Positions 1 to 7,874 of a DNA stretch of 64,000 nt are shown one piece after another. This DNA comes from Ignavibacteria bacterium UBA2360. Its GTDB lineage: Bacteria; Bacteroidota; Ignavibacteria; Tepidaquicellales; OLB5. The first letter of the stretch is position 1. Every line of letters begins with the position of its first letter. The DNA lies in assembly GCA_002344125.1 (NCBI GenBank), contig DDTQ01000010.1, forward strand, positions 62,001-126,000. Reading direction: 5' to 3'. The translations under genes and the position numbers were made by a program. The notes beneath the pieces are model-generated. The model made no database searches and had not been told where the DNA came from. It saw only the letters and a list, made by a program, of their open reading frames with translations.

Positions 1-432
1 CGGCGCGATAAGGACGGTTACTTCTGGATAATGGGCAGGGTTGATGATGTGATAAATGTTAGCGGTCACCGCATTGGCACTGCGGAAGTTGAATCAGCGC
101 TGGTATCGCACCCCAAGGTGGCGGAAGCCGCCGTGGTGGGCAAGCCTGATGACATGAAGGGCTCGGCAATATCAGCTTTTGTTACGCTTGAAAGCAAGCA
201 TAAACCCAGCGAAGAACTGAATGCTGAATTGAAACTTTGGGTCACAAAACAAATCGGCGCGCTTGCTCGCCCGGACGAGATCCGCTTCACTGAAGCGCTG
301 CCAAAAACACGCAGCGGTAAGATAATGCGCCGCCTGCTCCGCGAGATCGCTACGCAGGGCTCCGTCAGCGGTGATACTACCACGCTTGAGGATTTTTCAG
401 TCCTTGAAGCTTTGAGAACGGACGAAGAGTGA
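1..432 (+). CDS. acs: Acetyl-CoA synthetase (AMP-forming), C-terminal part
   Basis: The last 143 residues of an AMP-forming acyl-CoA synthetase; the start lies outside the window and the frame is open from base 1. The enzyme activates acetate (or a similar short acid) with ATP and CoA. Visible are the hinge motif GRVDDVINVSGHR, the AMP-binding C-terminal domain (AEVESALVSHPKVAEAAVVG) and the tail motif TRSGKIMRR, whose Lys (codon 319-321) is the residue acetylated in Acs regulation. The SGHRIGTAEVE sequence is typical of acetyl-CoA synthetases rather than long-chain ligases, but the substrate cannot be fixed from this part alone. It ends before a repeat-filled gap. Confidence 0.9.
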   Translation, partial: RRDKDGYFWIMGRVDDVINVSGHRIGTAEVESALVSHPKVAEAAVVGKPDDMKGSAISAFVTLESKHKPSEELNAELKLWVTKQIGALARPDEIRFTEALPKTRSGKIMRRLLREIATQGSVSGDTTTLEDFSVLEALRTDEE

Positions 433-520
433 GCAATGATTTCGGATTGCGGATTTATGGTTGCGGATTGAAAGTCAAAAGCAAGATGTAAAATGGGTAA
501 TAAAATATACATACTATCAT

Positions 521-575
521 CTCCCCCCTGTAAGGCCGAAGGACTGCCTTTGGCATGTGGGGATAAAGGGGGGTT
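521..575. repeat. CTCCCC-type palindrome with an inserted module
   Basis: The outer arms are CTCCCCCC and GGGGGG. The loop holds GGCCGAAGGACTGCC followed by TTTGGCATGTG. Nearly the same inner module occurs in the opposite orientation at 3511-3571, so the inner and outer parts look like separate repeat modules. Confidence 0.65.
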
Positions 576-704
576 ACTTTGCTAAATTTTTCCCCCGCAG
601 TTGGTCTTGACGCACTTGTTTATAGGCTGACCAACAGCAAAAGGCAAAGCAGAACACGGATAACGCGGATAAAACTGATTGAAACTGATTTGTTCTCAAA
701 ATAA

Positions 705-755
705 CCCCGACCTTTAGGTCGGGGTAAGAGATACAAAAAAAAAGGCTTGAGCCCT
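705..755. repeat. Dual-hairpin palindromic repeat, copy 1
   Basis: First hairpin CCCCGACCTTTAGGTCGGGG (705-724), a variant with compensating base changes relative to CCACGACCTTTAGGTCGTGG elsewhere in the window. It is followed after an A-rich spacer by a degenerate second hairpin (AGGCTTGAGCCCT, 743-755). The same order of two hairpins recurs near 3423, 13024 and 59508. Confidence 0.8.
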
Positions 756-767
756 GAATAATGTTAA

Positions 768-1169
768 ATGAGCAAACATGAAACATGGCGTACGCGAAAA
801 TATTGGAAATCGGTCGGAGGGCTATTGATTGAAGAGTTTTGCGCTGTTCGTAGGGGTCCATTTATTGGAACTCGATTGATTGACGGAGTAATAGTTTTGA
901 ATGAAGAAACGAGAATTCATAATTCCAATTTCTTTGATATTAAAGATAGGGATGTCATATCCATTCAAACCAAACAAAATAGATTGGGAATGTATTTGAT
1001 GGGTCAAGCTTTTTTTTCTGCTGATTTGCTGGAGACTTTTAAACCTAAGAGTATTAAAAGGGTATTAATATGCGGAATGAATGATGAAATCCTTCACCCA
1101 ATATGTGAAAAATATAATATTGAGGTTGTCGTAATTCCGAACGTCGATATATCGACTGAACTGGGATAA
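768..1169 (+). CDS. Hypothetical protein, possible PD-(D/E)XK-like fold
   Basis: A 133-residue soluble protein that I do not recognise with certainty. The arrangement GTRLIDGVIVLN, then VISIQTKQ, then LGMYLMGQAFFSADLL resembles the D...(E/Q)xK core and following helix of PD-(D/E)XK nuclease-fold proteins, with Gln at the usual Glu position. A last beta-alpha-beta stretch (RVLICGMNDEILHPICEKY) fits that fold. No signal peptide or membrane segment is seen. The start lies 13 bp after a palindromic repeat, and the next gene starts 2 bp after the stop, so the two probably form an operon. The AT-rich composition differs from the upstream gene. The function is unknown. Confidence 0.65.
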   Translation: MSKHETWRTRKYWKSVGGLLIEEFCAVRRGPFIGTRLIDGVIVLNEETRIHNSNFFDIKDRDVISIQTKQNRLGMYLMGQAFFSADLLETFKPKSIKRVLICGMNDEILHPICEKYNIEVVVIPNVDISTELG

Positions 1170-1171
1170 AA

Positions 1172-1444
1172 ATGCTAACACCAAAATACAACATACTCCT
1201 AAATGGCAAATACTTTGACGCCATTTACCCGGTGGATTATTACAATGATAAAAAGATATTTCATGATTCCGGTGCAAGGCAGTTTTTTGTAATTTACCAA
1301 TTGGCTGCAAGCAGGAAACATGTAATTGAAATTGAAGATATGAAATCGGGAAGTAAAACAGTTATTCCTGATGAAAAGTTTTTTAGAAAGTGGGTTGAAG
1401 ATTATTACCCGATGTATCTAAACTATCTTGATAACTACAATTAA
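1172..1444 (+). CDS. Hypothetical protein (90 aa)
   Basis: A small soluble protein rich in aromatic residues (many Tyr and Phe), starting 2 bp after the preceding gene and probably cotranscribed with it. No signal peptide, membrane segment or known motif is visible. The sequence alternates like beta strands (IEIEDMKSGSKTVIPDEKFF) and ends in a Tyr/Leu-rich helix. The tight spacing suggests a partner of the upstream putative nuclease-fold protein, but no function can be assigned. Confidence 0.6.
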   Translation: MLTPKYNILLNGKYFDAIYPVDYYNDKKIFHDSGARQFFVIYQLAASRKHVIEIEDMKSGSKTVIPDEKFFRKWVEDYYPMYLNYLDNYN

Positions 1445-1478
1445 ACAATCGATCCGCTTTTGTGGATCTTAAAAATTT

Positions 1479-2006
1479 ATGAAAGAAAACGAACCAATAT
1501 TAATTAAAGCAGAATTCAACCCGATAGTGAAAACATACATAATGCTGTATGTCTTCGGGATATTGCTGGTTACAGTTGTGGGAATACCTTTTGCAATTGT
1601 GTGGATATGCGGCCTTGGTCAGTGGTACAGCCGCCATTATTACGAAAAGCTATACTGCGTGCTCACCGAAAAACACCTGCGTTTCAGAATGGGAATATTG
1701 TTCACCATTGATAAAACTATTCCGCTTGAAAATATTCAGGATCTCACTTTCTACGAGGGTCCCGTACTGCGCCATTTTAATCTTGCGATGCTTAAAGTTG
1801 AAACAGCAGGGCAGGGCGATCACTCAAGTAACCAAATGAAGCTTGTAGGCGTGGTTGATGCGCATGTATTCCGCTCAAGAGTCCTTGAACAGCGTGAAGC
1901 GGTGAAGATGAGACTAACCGCCGCCAACCAAAACGATCCGCAGATAATTCTCCTTGAAAAAATTGCAGCCACGCTCGAAAGAATTGAATCCGGTTTCATC
2001 AAATAA
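1479..2006 (+). CDS. PH domain-containing membrane protein (bPH2/YdbS-like)
   Basis: A 175-residue protein with two N-terminal membrane segments (about residues 18-50) followed by a bacterial PH domain (about 55-135). The stretch YCVLTEKHLRFRMGILF and the motif IPLENIQDLTFYEG are characteristic of the YdbS/DUF304 family. The C-terminal 35 residues look like an amphipathic helix or short coiled coil (IILLEKIAATLERIES). It probably acts at the cytoplasmic membrane; the biochemical role of this family is not established. It lies 34 bp after the small upstream pair and no Shine-Dalgarno site is evident. Confidence 0.75.
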   Translation: MKENEPILIKAEFNPIVKTYIMLYVFGILLVTVVGIPFAIVWICGLGQWYSRHYYEKLYCVLTEKHLRFRMGILFTIDKTIPLENIQDLTFYEGPVLRHFNLAMLKVETAGQGDHSSNQMKLVGVVDAHVFRSRVLEQREAVKMRLTAANQNDPQIILLEKIAATLERIESGFIK

Positions 2007-2174
2007 AATATATTCAAAAGTATCACGTGTTTACAAAAGAGAACCATATTGGTGTTATAATATTAAATATGTTTCAGTAAATTTGCCGCATAATTCATTT
2101 CAAAACCTTCCCTTACCTGCCGTGAAGATCACGGTTCGGCTAAAATAATAAATAACTTAATTCATAATAACTTT

Positions 2175-3374
2175 ATGAACAAATATTCTATTGCCGCAGC
2201 TTTGCTGCTGTTAATTTCATTTTCACTGTTTTCCCAGGATCAAATGTCGCCTGTAACAGGCTCACATGATCTCGAAAAGGTCACTATTGATAAATACGTT
2301 TTCGAAACCGCGCTTAACAGCGCCGATAGGACCATAACATTCCTTCAATGGGTCATAGGGGTATTTTCGGGTGTGATCACAATTTTGTTTGTTATCTTCA
2401 AATACCGGGATGAAAAATCACTGCAGAAGAACCGTGATGAGCTTAAGGAATCACAGGATAAGATCGAGCGCATCAGGCTTGAGCTCATTGAGGAAGAACA
2501 CAAAATGAAATTGCTGGTTGAGCGCCTGCAAAGCGTGACGGGTGATTACGAATCCAAGATATCAGCAATTGAAGACAAAATTTTAACCCTTGAAAATAAA
2601 AGCGATGAGCTTGACCGCAAGACCGATAACATGAACGAGATAAACCGTTATTTCAGCATTGCCTATAATTCAGTAGAAAGCGGTAACTATAGTGAGGCCG
2701 TAAGATATTATACCAAAATAATTGAATCTAACCCCGATGAGCTTACACTTAAAGTTGTGCTTAACAACAGGGGGATAGCGCTTCAGAACCTTGGGAAAAA
2801 TGATCTTGCTCTCAAAGATTACCAGCAGGTTATTGATATCGATCCATTGCATCCTCAATCTTACGGCAATCGCGGCAATGTGTATGATTCCACCGGCAAT
2901 TACGAAAAAGCTATCGCGGATTATTCCAAAGGTATAGAGCTTAAAAGCGATTACACAGACGCATTCTACAATCGCGGGTGGGTGTATCTCAAAACAGGGG
3001 AGTATAACAAAGCTATCGCTGATTTCAAAAGGTTAATTCAGATCTCTCCAGCAGATATTGACGCTATGTTCAGCCTGGGAGAATCTTATCTCCTGGATGG
3101 CAGCCTGCCGGCTTACGAGAATATTCTCGCTGATATCAAATCCAAACAACTCAACGAAAATTACCGCACGGTGCTGCACTTCTTTGAATTACTTGGTAAA
3201 ATAGCCGGAGGCGAAAATGTGGATAGACCCGCTGAAGCGCTGGGTGAATCAATCAAAATGAATGGCAAGCTGAAGTGGAATACCGGTGAGCTTAACGGGT
3301 GGGCAAAAAATTCTCCTGTGCTGAGCGATAAACAAAAAGCCCGGGTTATTGAGCTGCTGAGTGCGGCGGGTTGA
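2175..3374 (+). CDS. TPR-repeat protein with membrane anchor and coiled coil
   Basis: A 399-residue protein with an N-terminal signal-like segment (about 1-20), a second membrane segment (about 53-75, ITFLQWVIGVFSGVITILF) and a long charged coiled coil (about 80-155). Four tetratricopeptide repeats follow (about 160-310). Phrases such as GNYSEAVRYYTKIIESNPDE, NRGIALQNLG and NRGNVYDSTGNYEKAIADY are classic TPR units. The last 90 residues are not repetitive. The TPR part is a likely protein-protein interaction platform held at the membrane; partners are unknown. It is followed by a repeat-filled gap. Confidence 0.75.
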   Translation: MNKYSIAAALLLLISFSLFSQDQMSPVTGSHDLEKVTIDKYVFETALNSADRTITFLQWVIGVFSGVITILFVIFKYRDEKSLQKNRDELKESQDKIERIRLELIEEEHKMKLLVERLQSVTGDYESKISAIEDKILTLENKSDELDRKTDNMNEINRYFSIAYNSVESGNYSEAVRYYTKIIESNPDELTLKVVLNNRGIALQNLGKNDLALKDYQQVIDIDPLHPQSYGNRGNVYDSTGNYEKAIADYSKGIELKSDYTDAFYNRGWVYLKTGEYNKAIADFKRLIQISPADIDAMFSLGESYLLDGSLPAYENILADIKSKQLNENYRTVLHFFELLGKIAGGENVDRPAEALGESIKMNGKLKWNTGELNGWAKNSPVLSDKQKARVIELLSAAG

Positions 3375-3422
3375 AGTGTTCATAATACCCTGATTTAGGG
3401 GGTGACAGGAGTTTTTGAGTAG

Positions 3423-3477
3423 CCACGACCTTTAGGTCGTGGTAATAATTAAAAAAAACAAGTGGGCTTCAGCCCCA
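3423..3477. repeat. Dual-hairpin palindromic repeat, copy 2
   Basis: Perfect hairpin CCACGACCTTTAGGTCGTGG (3423-3442), then an A-rich spacer, then TGGGCTTCAGCCCCA (3463-3477). The arrangement matches the copy at 13024-13076. Confidence 0.85.
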
Positions 3478-3510
3478 ATTGTAAATGATTTGTTTTTCAG
3501 TTCCCGCAGC

Positions 3511-3571
3511 GACCCCCACCAACTCCCACATGCCAGGGGCAGTCCTTCGGCCTTCAAAGTGGGATGGTGAC
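3511..3571. repeat. CTCCC-type palindrome with inserted GGCCGAAGGACTGCC module
   Basis: On the minus strand this reads as the CTCCC/GGGAG repeat whose loop carries AAGGCCGAAGGACTGCC followed by CCTGGCATGTGGG. It is the inverted counterpart of 521-575, with a few differences. Confidence 0.65.
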
Positions 3572-3589
3572 AAAATTAATTTTAATCAC

Positions 3590-3679
3590 CAGACTTCAAA
3601 AGTCTGAACTTGCTCTCTATATTCTGAAATCGTAGTGTATAAAAGTAGTATTGTAACATGACAAGACTTTTGAAGTCTT
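3590..3679. repeat. Two AGACTT(TT)GAAGTCT palindromes
   Basis: CAGACTTCAAAAGTCTG at 3590-3606 and AAGACTTTTGAAGTCTT at 3663-3679 share the AGACTT/AAGTCT arms, with reverse-complement loops. They lie 56 bp apart and could pair with each other or fold separately. Confidence 0.6.
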
Positions 3680-3692
3680 ATCATTTCTTTTG

Positions 3693-3733
3693 CGACCCCC
3701 TCCAACTCCCCCTTGTAAAGGGGGAGTGTGACA
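3693..3733. repeat. CTCCCCC/GGGGGAG palindrome
   Basis: The hairpin CTCCCCC-TTGTAAA-GGGGGAG is preceded by GACCCCCTCCAA and has no inserted module, so it looks like the uninterrupted form of the family seen at 521 and 3511. Confidence 0.65.
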
Positions 3734-3768
3734 GGACAGAACCCAAACCAACTTACCCACTCACCAAC

Positions 3769-5091
3769 TCAACGTACTCCCAGTTTCTCCAGCATCTTCT
3801 TTGCATTTTGATTTTCCGGGTCAAGTTCAAGTACCCTCTTGTAGCTTTCAATTGCCAATTTATTTTCACCTTTGTTCATGTATGCTTCCCCCAGGGAATC
3901 CCACACATTTGGCACCCCCGGGAACAATTTTGCGTTCAGCTTGAATACTTCAATTGCATCATCAAGCAATTTATCGTTCATTAACTCATACCCGAAGAAA
4001 TTAAGGTGTTTATCTTTGTATAACAATCCGAATTCTTCAAAGATCTGTTTCAAAGAGCTCTCCAGCTTTTCAATTCCTCCCTCTTTCATGATCGCGTACA
4101 TTTTCATTTCCATGTTAACATTGGGCTTTGGGTACTCTTTGCCATTAAGGGCATCTTCATAACGCATTATGATCTCATCGGCTACCTCTCCCAGGTTTGA
4201 ATTGATTATCACCGTATAGCCATCCTTCATTTGCGCAACTGTACTGTTCCACACAGGTGTGCCTCCGGCACGTATGCCCGGGCTAATAAGCCCGGATTTC
4301 CTTATATACTGCTCAAATTTAAGAAGGTCCTGCGCATTGGAAAACATTCCGCCTGCCGGCGATGGCTGCTCTTTGGATGGCGAATTCAACTTCTCGCCTG
4401 AAAATGATATTCTCGTGCCATTGGCCATATTGGGGACAGTTTCTCCGATAAGAAGGTAATGTGTATTTATCAAACCAAGCGGAATTATAAAGCGCTCATT
4501 TAGATTTTCAACGTAACTTTTGCTAGTAATTTTTTCAACTATTGCTCCAAGTACAACATAACCTGAGTTAGAATACTCCCGCCCCGTACCGGGCTCAAAT
4601 AACAGCGGTTCATCTTTTATTATTTCAAGGTAGTCGTTCACTGTTTTGAATTTTTCTATGTTCTGATAAAACGCAGGGTTCCTAAGGTAATCATTCAGTC
4701 CCGCTTTCATTTCAATAAGCATTTGAATGGTTATCTTATCACCGGTTTCATTTGGAAACAGATCCAGAAATTTGCTTAAGGGGTCAGATAGGCTGAGTTT
4801 GTTCTCGCTTTCAAGCTGCTTTATCATTGCGTGAGTAAACATCTTATTAAGTGAGCCAATTCTGAAAAGAGTTGAGGGGGTTACAGGTATCTTTGCCTGC
4901 CAGTCAGCGTAGCCGAATTGCTTTTCGTAAATTATGTTCCCATCCTTTGCAACAAGTACATTCCCCGAGAACATTCCCAGATCATAGTATTCATTTACAA
5001 TCTTATCCAGTTTATCCGCATTTGTATCTGCCAGAACATTGACAGCAAATACAGCAAAAACGAGTAATTTAAAAAATAAGTTTAATTTCAT
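3769..5091 (-). CDS. Serine hydrolase of the beta-lactamase/PBP family with C-terminal TPRs, internally shortened
   Basis: A 440-residue exported protein with a signal peptide (about 1-21), a beta-lactamase-like domain and C-terminal TPR-like repeats (about 365-435). The catalytic SxxK is S80-L-N-K83 and the YxN motif is Y173-S-N175. After DLLKFEQYIR (264) the protein passes directly into GLISPGIRAGGTPVWNS, where the family normally has about 60-100 more residues and an HxG/KTG third motif. The His is missing. The DNA for residues 266-272 is a perfect palindrome (4278-4295) like the intergenic repeats, so part of the domain may have been lost or replaced. Activity is therefore doubtful. Confidence 0.8.
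   Translation of the reverse strand: MKLNLFFKLLVFAVFAVNVLADTNADKLDKIVNEYYDLGMFSGNVLVAKDGNIIYEKQFGYADWQAKIPVTPSTLFRIGSLNKMFTHAMIKQLESENKLSLSDPLSKFLDLFPNETGDKITIQMLIEMKAGLNDYLRNPAFYQNIEKFKTVNDYLEIIKDEPLLFEPGTGREYSNSGYVVLGAIVEKITSKSYVENLNERFIIPLGLINTHYLLIGETVPNMANGTRISFSGEKLNSPSKEQPSPAGGMFSNAQDLLKFEQYIRKSGLISPGIRAGGTPVWNSTVAQMKDGYTVIINSNLGEVADEIIMRYEDALNGKEYPKPNVNMEMKMYAIMKEGGIEKLESSLKQIFEEFGLLYKDKHLNFFGYELMNDKLLDDAIEVFKLNAKLFPGVPNVWDSLGEAYMNKGENKLAIESYKRVLELDPENQNAKKMLEKLGVR
4278..4295. repeat. Palindrome inside a coding region
   Basis: Arms CCGGGCT and AGCCCGG with loop AATA. It resembles the intergenic CCCGGCTTT..AAGCCGGG (35450) and CCACGGCTTTATTAGCCG (44488) hairpins, and lies in frame in the beta-lactamase-like gene where family conservation breaks down. 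Confidence 0.55.
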
Positions 5092-5353
5092 TAATGTATA
5101 ATTATATTATTGGTTATATAAATTGACGATGTTGGTTGCCTAAAAGTCGCAAATATCAGTTATGATTTTATTATTTATTTTGTTCTTTATTTCCGTATAG
5201 CATAAAATTAAAATTCCTCTCAGTCTTTTTGCCTTTTTACTTTTGCTTTGCATACCAATTTCACAGATTTAACCTTATTTTAGAATGCAACTCAAGTTCA
5301 AAAAAAAGAATAATCCGAAAATTTCGCAAATTCACTATTTCACTTTTTAATTT

Positions 5354-5788
5354 ATGGCAGAAATAAAGACCAAGGCTACAAATGTAAGTGTCAAAAAATT
5401 CATTGATGCAGTTGATGACGAACAGAAGAAGAAGGATAGCCATGTGCTGGTAAAAATGATGGAAAAGATAACCGGCGAAAAACCTAAAATGTGGGGACCC
5501 TCTATTATCGGATTCGGGAAATACGAATACCGCTACGAAAGCGGGCATGGCGGTGAAATGTGCGTTGCCGGTTTTTCACCCCGCAAAGCGGCAATTACTA
5601 TTTATATTCTGATGGGATTTGAAAAAACTCCCGAACTACTGAAAAAACTTGGTAAACACAAAGTCAGTAAAGCCTGCCTTTATATTAAACGGCTCTCTGA
5701 TATTGACCTAAAGGTCCTTGAAGAGTTGGTAAAGATGTCTGTTAAAGAGATCAAGAGCTATAAAGTTTATCCAAACAGGGCAGAATAA
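5354..5788 (+). CDS. DUF1801 domain protein
   Basis: A 144-residue soluble protein of the DUF1801 (YdhG-like) family. The markers are VSVKKFIDAVDDEQKKKDS, then MWGPSIIGFGKYEYRY, GFSPRKAAITIYI and the Lys-rich end ACLYIKRLSDIDLKVLEEL. It has about the normal length for the family. The biochemical function is not established. It is the first gene of a plus-strand series, divergent from the beta-lactamase-like gene, and is followed 14 bp later by a DUF3592 gene. Confidence 0.85.
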   Translation: MAEIKTKATNVSVKKFIDAVDDEQKKKDSHVLVKMMEKITGEKPKMWGPSIIGFGKYEYRYESGHGGEMCVAGFSPRKAAITIYILMGFEKTPELLKKLGKHKVSKACLYIKRLSDIDLKVLEELVKMSVKEIKSYKVYPNRAE

Positions 5789-5802
5789 CCCGAAAACAAA
5801 AA

Positions 5803-6246
5803 ATGACACAGAGCGAACTATTTCTTGTGATTGGTGTAAACGGGCTGATATCATTTATCATGCTGGTTATCGGCATTATTTCCTATGTCAGGGTTAAAAA
5901 ATTCCTGGCATCTGCAATTGAAACGCGCGGTATTGTTGTACAATCAGTGTTCAAAAGCTCAGGGGATGATGGCAGCGGAAGCATGTACTCCCCGTTGATC
6001 AGGTTCAAAGACACAATGGGCAGAGAGCATGAATTCACCGAAAACTGGTCAACCAACCGTCCTGATTATAGGATAGGCGATGAGGTCATTGTATTTTACA
6101 ACCCCGAAAAGCCCCACAAAGCGCGCCGCGGCGGGAAAAAGTGGAAGTTCTATTTTGTAGCCTGGCTTGTTGGCGGTATGGGTATTTTGTTTTCCGCAAT
6201 ACTTATTTTTTTTATTATCATTATGCTTTTTTTACCAATGAATTAA
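5803..6246 (+). CDS. DUF3592 domain membrane protein
   Basis: A 147-residue protein with two membrane segments (about 8-30 and 118-145) enclosing a DUF3592 domain (about 35-110). Typical features are the ETRGIVVQSVFKSS strand, YSPLIRFKDTMGREHEF, and YRIGDEVIVFYNPEKPHKAR. This family of membrane proteins is widespread and has no assigned function. It lies in a probable operon with the DUF1801 gene upstream and the exported protein downstream (16 bp spacing). Confidence 0.8.
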   Translation: MTQSELFLVIGVNGLISFIMLVIGIISYVRVKKFLASAIETRGIVVQSVFKSSGDDGSGSMYSPLIRFKDTMGREHEFTENWSTNRPDYRIGDEVIVFYNPEKPHKARRGGKKWKFYFVAWLVGGMGILFSAILIFFIIIMLFLPMN

Positions 6247-6262
6247 CTAACTAAACTAAATT

Positions 6263-6790
6263 ATGAAAACATTAACCTTGCTTTTTTATCTTGTCTTCAT
6301 TACATCATTATTTTCTCAAACTGATTCGGCAGTAACTTTCGGCCTGCCTGAAATGAGAATAAAACAAAAGGAAAAAGGGAAAGTTGTAACCTATGAATTT
6401 GATAATTCCCTTAATAAGTTCACGGTCACTCCCGGTTTCCTGTACCCCGATACAAACAAATACAGATACAAAGTAAAACTTAATGATATAAACACGGTTT
6501 CATTTAAGAACGGAACAAATGTGTGGTCAGCCGCCGGTGTTACGGGAGCGGTTGGATTTGTATTGGGCTTCTTCGCCGGCGGATACTTCACGCTTCACGG
6601 CACTCCAAAGTTCAATTTTAACAATGCACTGGCGGGTGGACTTTTCTTTGCTGTTCCTTTTGCTATTGTTGGGGGAGTTGTGGGTCTGCTGATACCCAAG
6701 TATGAAGATTATGATGTTAAAAAAATACCGGCAAAACATAAATATGAAGCGCTTAAGCGGATATTTCTGAAACATCAGCAAAAAAGGTAA
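6263..6790 (+). CDS. Hypothetical exported/membrane protein
   Basis: A 175-residue protein with a signal peptide (MKTLTLLFYLVFITSLFSQ) and two glycine-rich hydrophobic segments (about 87-112 and 121-145). Between the signal and the first segment is a beta-rich part with a Lys-rich stretch. I recognise no family. The close spacing to the DUF3592 gene suggests a common transcript. An envelope location is likely. Confidence 0.65.
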   Translation: MKTLTLLFYLVFITSLFSQTDSAVTFGLPEMRIKQKEKGKVVTYEFDNSLNKFTVTPGFLYPDTNKYRYKVKLNDINTVSFKNGTNVWSAAGVTGAVGFVLGFFAGGYFTLHGTPKFNFNNALAGGLFFAVPFAIVGGVVGLLIPKYEDYDVKKIPAKHKYEALKRIFLKHQQKR

Positions 6791-6901
6791 TACGGATTTT
6801 AGAGGTTTAAAAACGAAATTAAGTTTTTATTTTTGCCTTACCAGATATCTTGAGCTCCAGGAAAGCTCTTGTTATATTTAACAATATCAAATCAAATCAA
6901 A

Positions 6902-7054
6902 ATGGATAGAGTTATAATAGTATTTGCTGTCATTGGGATATTAATGTTCGGTGCGTATATTTACTTTATCATTAAAACCTCATACGATGATGAAAAACAG
7001 AAAAAAAAGGAAAAGCTCGAAGAGGAAAATGAACTTAAGAACAGGGAGCAATGA
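6902..7054 (+). CDS. Small single-span membrane protein (50 aa)
   Basis: A short protein with one membrane segment (VIIVFAVIGILMFGAYIYFI) followed by a very charged Lys/Glu tail (about 27-50). The ATG at 6902 is preferred to an upstream in-frame ATG at 6869 because the protein then starts directly at the membrane helix. A -7-like box TATTTTTG (6828-6835) lies upstream. The end overlaps the next start by 4 bp (ATGA), so translation is probably coupled to the YjbQ-family gene. The function is unknown. Confidence 0.6.
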   Translation: MDRVIIVFAVIGILMFGAYIYFIIKTSYDDEKQKKKEKLEEENELKNREQ

Positions 7055-7482
7055 CCGTCTTTCAAAAGGAATTTTCACTGAAACCGCGTTCGCGCGGTTT
7101 CCATATTATTACCGAAGAGATACTTCAGCAAATACCTGAGCTTAAACATATTAAGCAGGGGATCTGTAATGTTTTTATTAAGCATACATCCGCTTCGCTG
7201 AGTATAAACGAAAATGCTGATCCTTCAGTTCGAACGGATATGGAAACTCACTTCAATATCATGGTGCCCGAAGATGCTGAGCATTATGAACACACCTTCG
7301 AGGGTCCCGATGATATGACATCGCATATCAAAACATCTATCCTCGGCTCTTCGGTAACAATTCCGGTTTCCAATGGTAATCTGAACCTAGGCACGTGGCA
7401 GGGAATCTATTTATGCGAACACAGGAACCGGGGCGGTGCGAGAAAAATTATTGTTACGGTAATGGGGAGTAAACCAGAATGA
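7051..7482 (+). CDS. YjbQ family protein (UPF0047, secondary thiamine-phosphate synthase)
   Basis: A 143-residue protein of the UPF0047/YjbQ family, which has been reported to have weak thiamine-phosphate synthase activity; its main role remains unclear. Conserved family features are FIKHTSASLSINENADP, the D-M-E-T-H segment, the EGPDDMTSHIK metal-site motif, SVTIPVSNGNLNLGTWQGIYLCEHR and the end RKIIVTVMG. It has the normal full length. It overlaps the genes on both sides by 4 bp, so the three genes 6902-7823 are translationally coupled. Confidence 0.9.
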   Translation: MTVFQKEFSLKPRSRGFHIITEEILQQIPELKHIKQGICNVFIKHTSASLSINENADPSVRTDMETHFNIMVPEDAEHYEHTFEGPDDMTSHIKTSILGSSVTIPVSNGNLNLGTWQGIYLCEHRNRGGARKIIVTVMGSKPE

Positions 7483-7823
7483 ACGATTTTTTCTATATCA
7501 TCGCGCATGCAGTCGAAGCGGTAAGCTTTTCTATTATGATATACGGCGGAGTGCTTGCGCTCTTCATGTTCCTGAAAAATGAACTTGGCAGGTTCACAGG
7601 TAAGTTCAGCTTAGCGGCTCTTAATAAAGTACGTATGAATTTCGGGTATTATATCCTTCTGGGGCTTGAATTCCTTATAGCCGCCGATATAATTGAAACC
7701 ATATTAAAACCGGAAATACAGGAGCTTATCGAGCTGGGAGGAATTGTTGCAATTAGGATAGTTTTGAGTTTTTTCCTTACCAAAGAGATTACTGAACTGA
7801 ATTCAGATGAAAAAAGTGAATAA
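7479..7823 (+). CDS. DUF1622 membrane protein
   Basis: A 114-residue protein with three membrane segments (about 12-33, 53-73 and 84-101) and the DUF1622 pattern: an N-terminal helix with EAVSFSIMIYGGVLALFMF, then GYYILLGLEFLIAADIIETIL, then IVAIRIVLSFFLTKEI. The family is found in many bacteria and has no known function. The start overlaps the YjbQ-family stop by 4 bp. A strong terminator follows 1 bp after the stop. Confidence 0.85.
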   Translation: MNDFFYIIAHAVEAVSFSIMIYGGVLALFMFLKNELGRFTGKFSLAALNKVRMNFGYYILLGLEFLIAADIIETILKPEIQELIELGGIVAIRIVLSFFLTKEITELNSDEKSE

Positions 7824-7824
7824 A

Positions 7825-7850
7825 AAAGGAGGCTGTTAAAAGCCTCCTTT
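7825..7850 (+). terminator. Rho-independent-like terminator
   Basis: Perfect 10-bp stem AAAGGAGGCT / AGCCTCCTTT with loop GTTAAA, directly after the DUF1622 stop. It could also serve the convergent hydroxylase gene that ends at 7875. Confidence 0.8.
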
Positions 7851-7874
7851 GAACTTTATACTAATTATCACTGG

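Larger units (their letters stand above)
433..767. other. Intergenic gap filled by palindromic repeats
   Basis: No gene is seen here. The gap holds a CTCCCC-type palindrome (521-575) and a dual-hairpin element (705-755). The rest is low-complexity linker. Confidence 0.7.
3375..3768. other. Intergenic gap with several repeat families
   Basis: No gene is supported. From left to right it holds a dual-hairpin repeat (3423-3477), a CTCCC-type palindrome with inner module (3511-3571), two related AGACTT palindromes (3590-3606 and 3663-3679), a second CTCCC-type palindrome (3693-3733), and a short CCAACTCA-type run next to the stop codon of the minus-strand gene. Confidence 0.7.

Noticed and set aside
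66..512. 148-codon minus-strand frame at the left edge
   Set aside because: It is antisense to the acyl-CoA synthetase end, Ser-rich, and runs into a repeat.
3658..3984. 108-codon plus-strand frame
   Set aside because: The first half lies in palindromic repeats and the second is antisense to the beta-lactamase-like gene.
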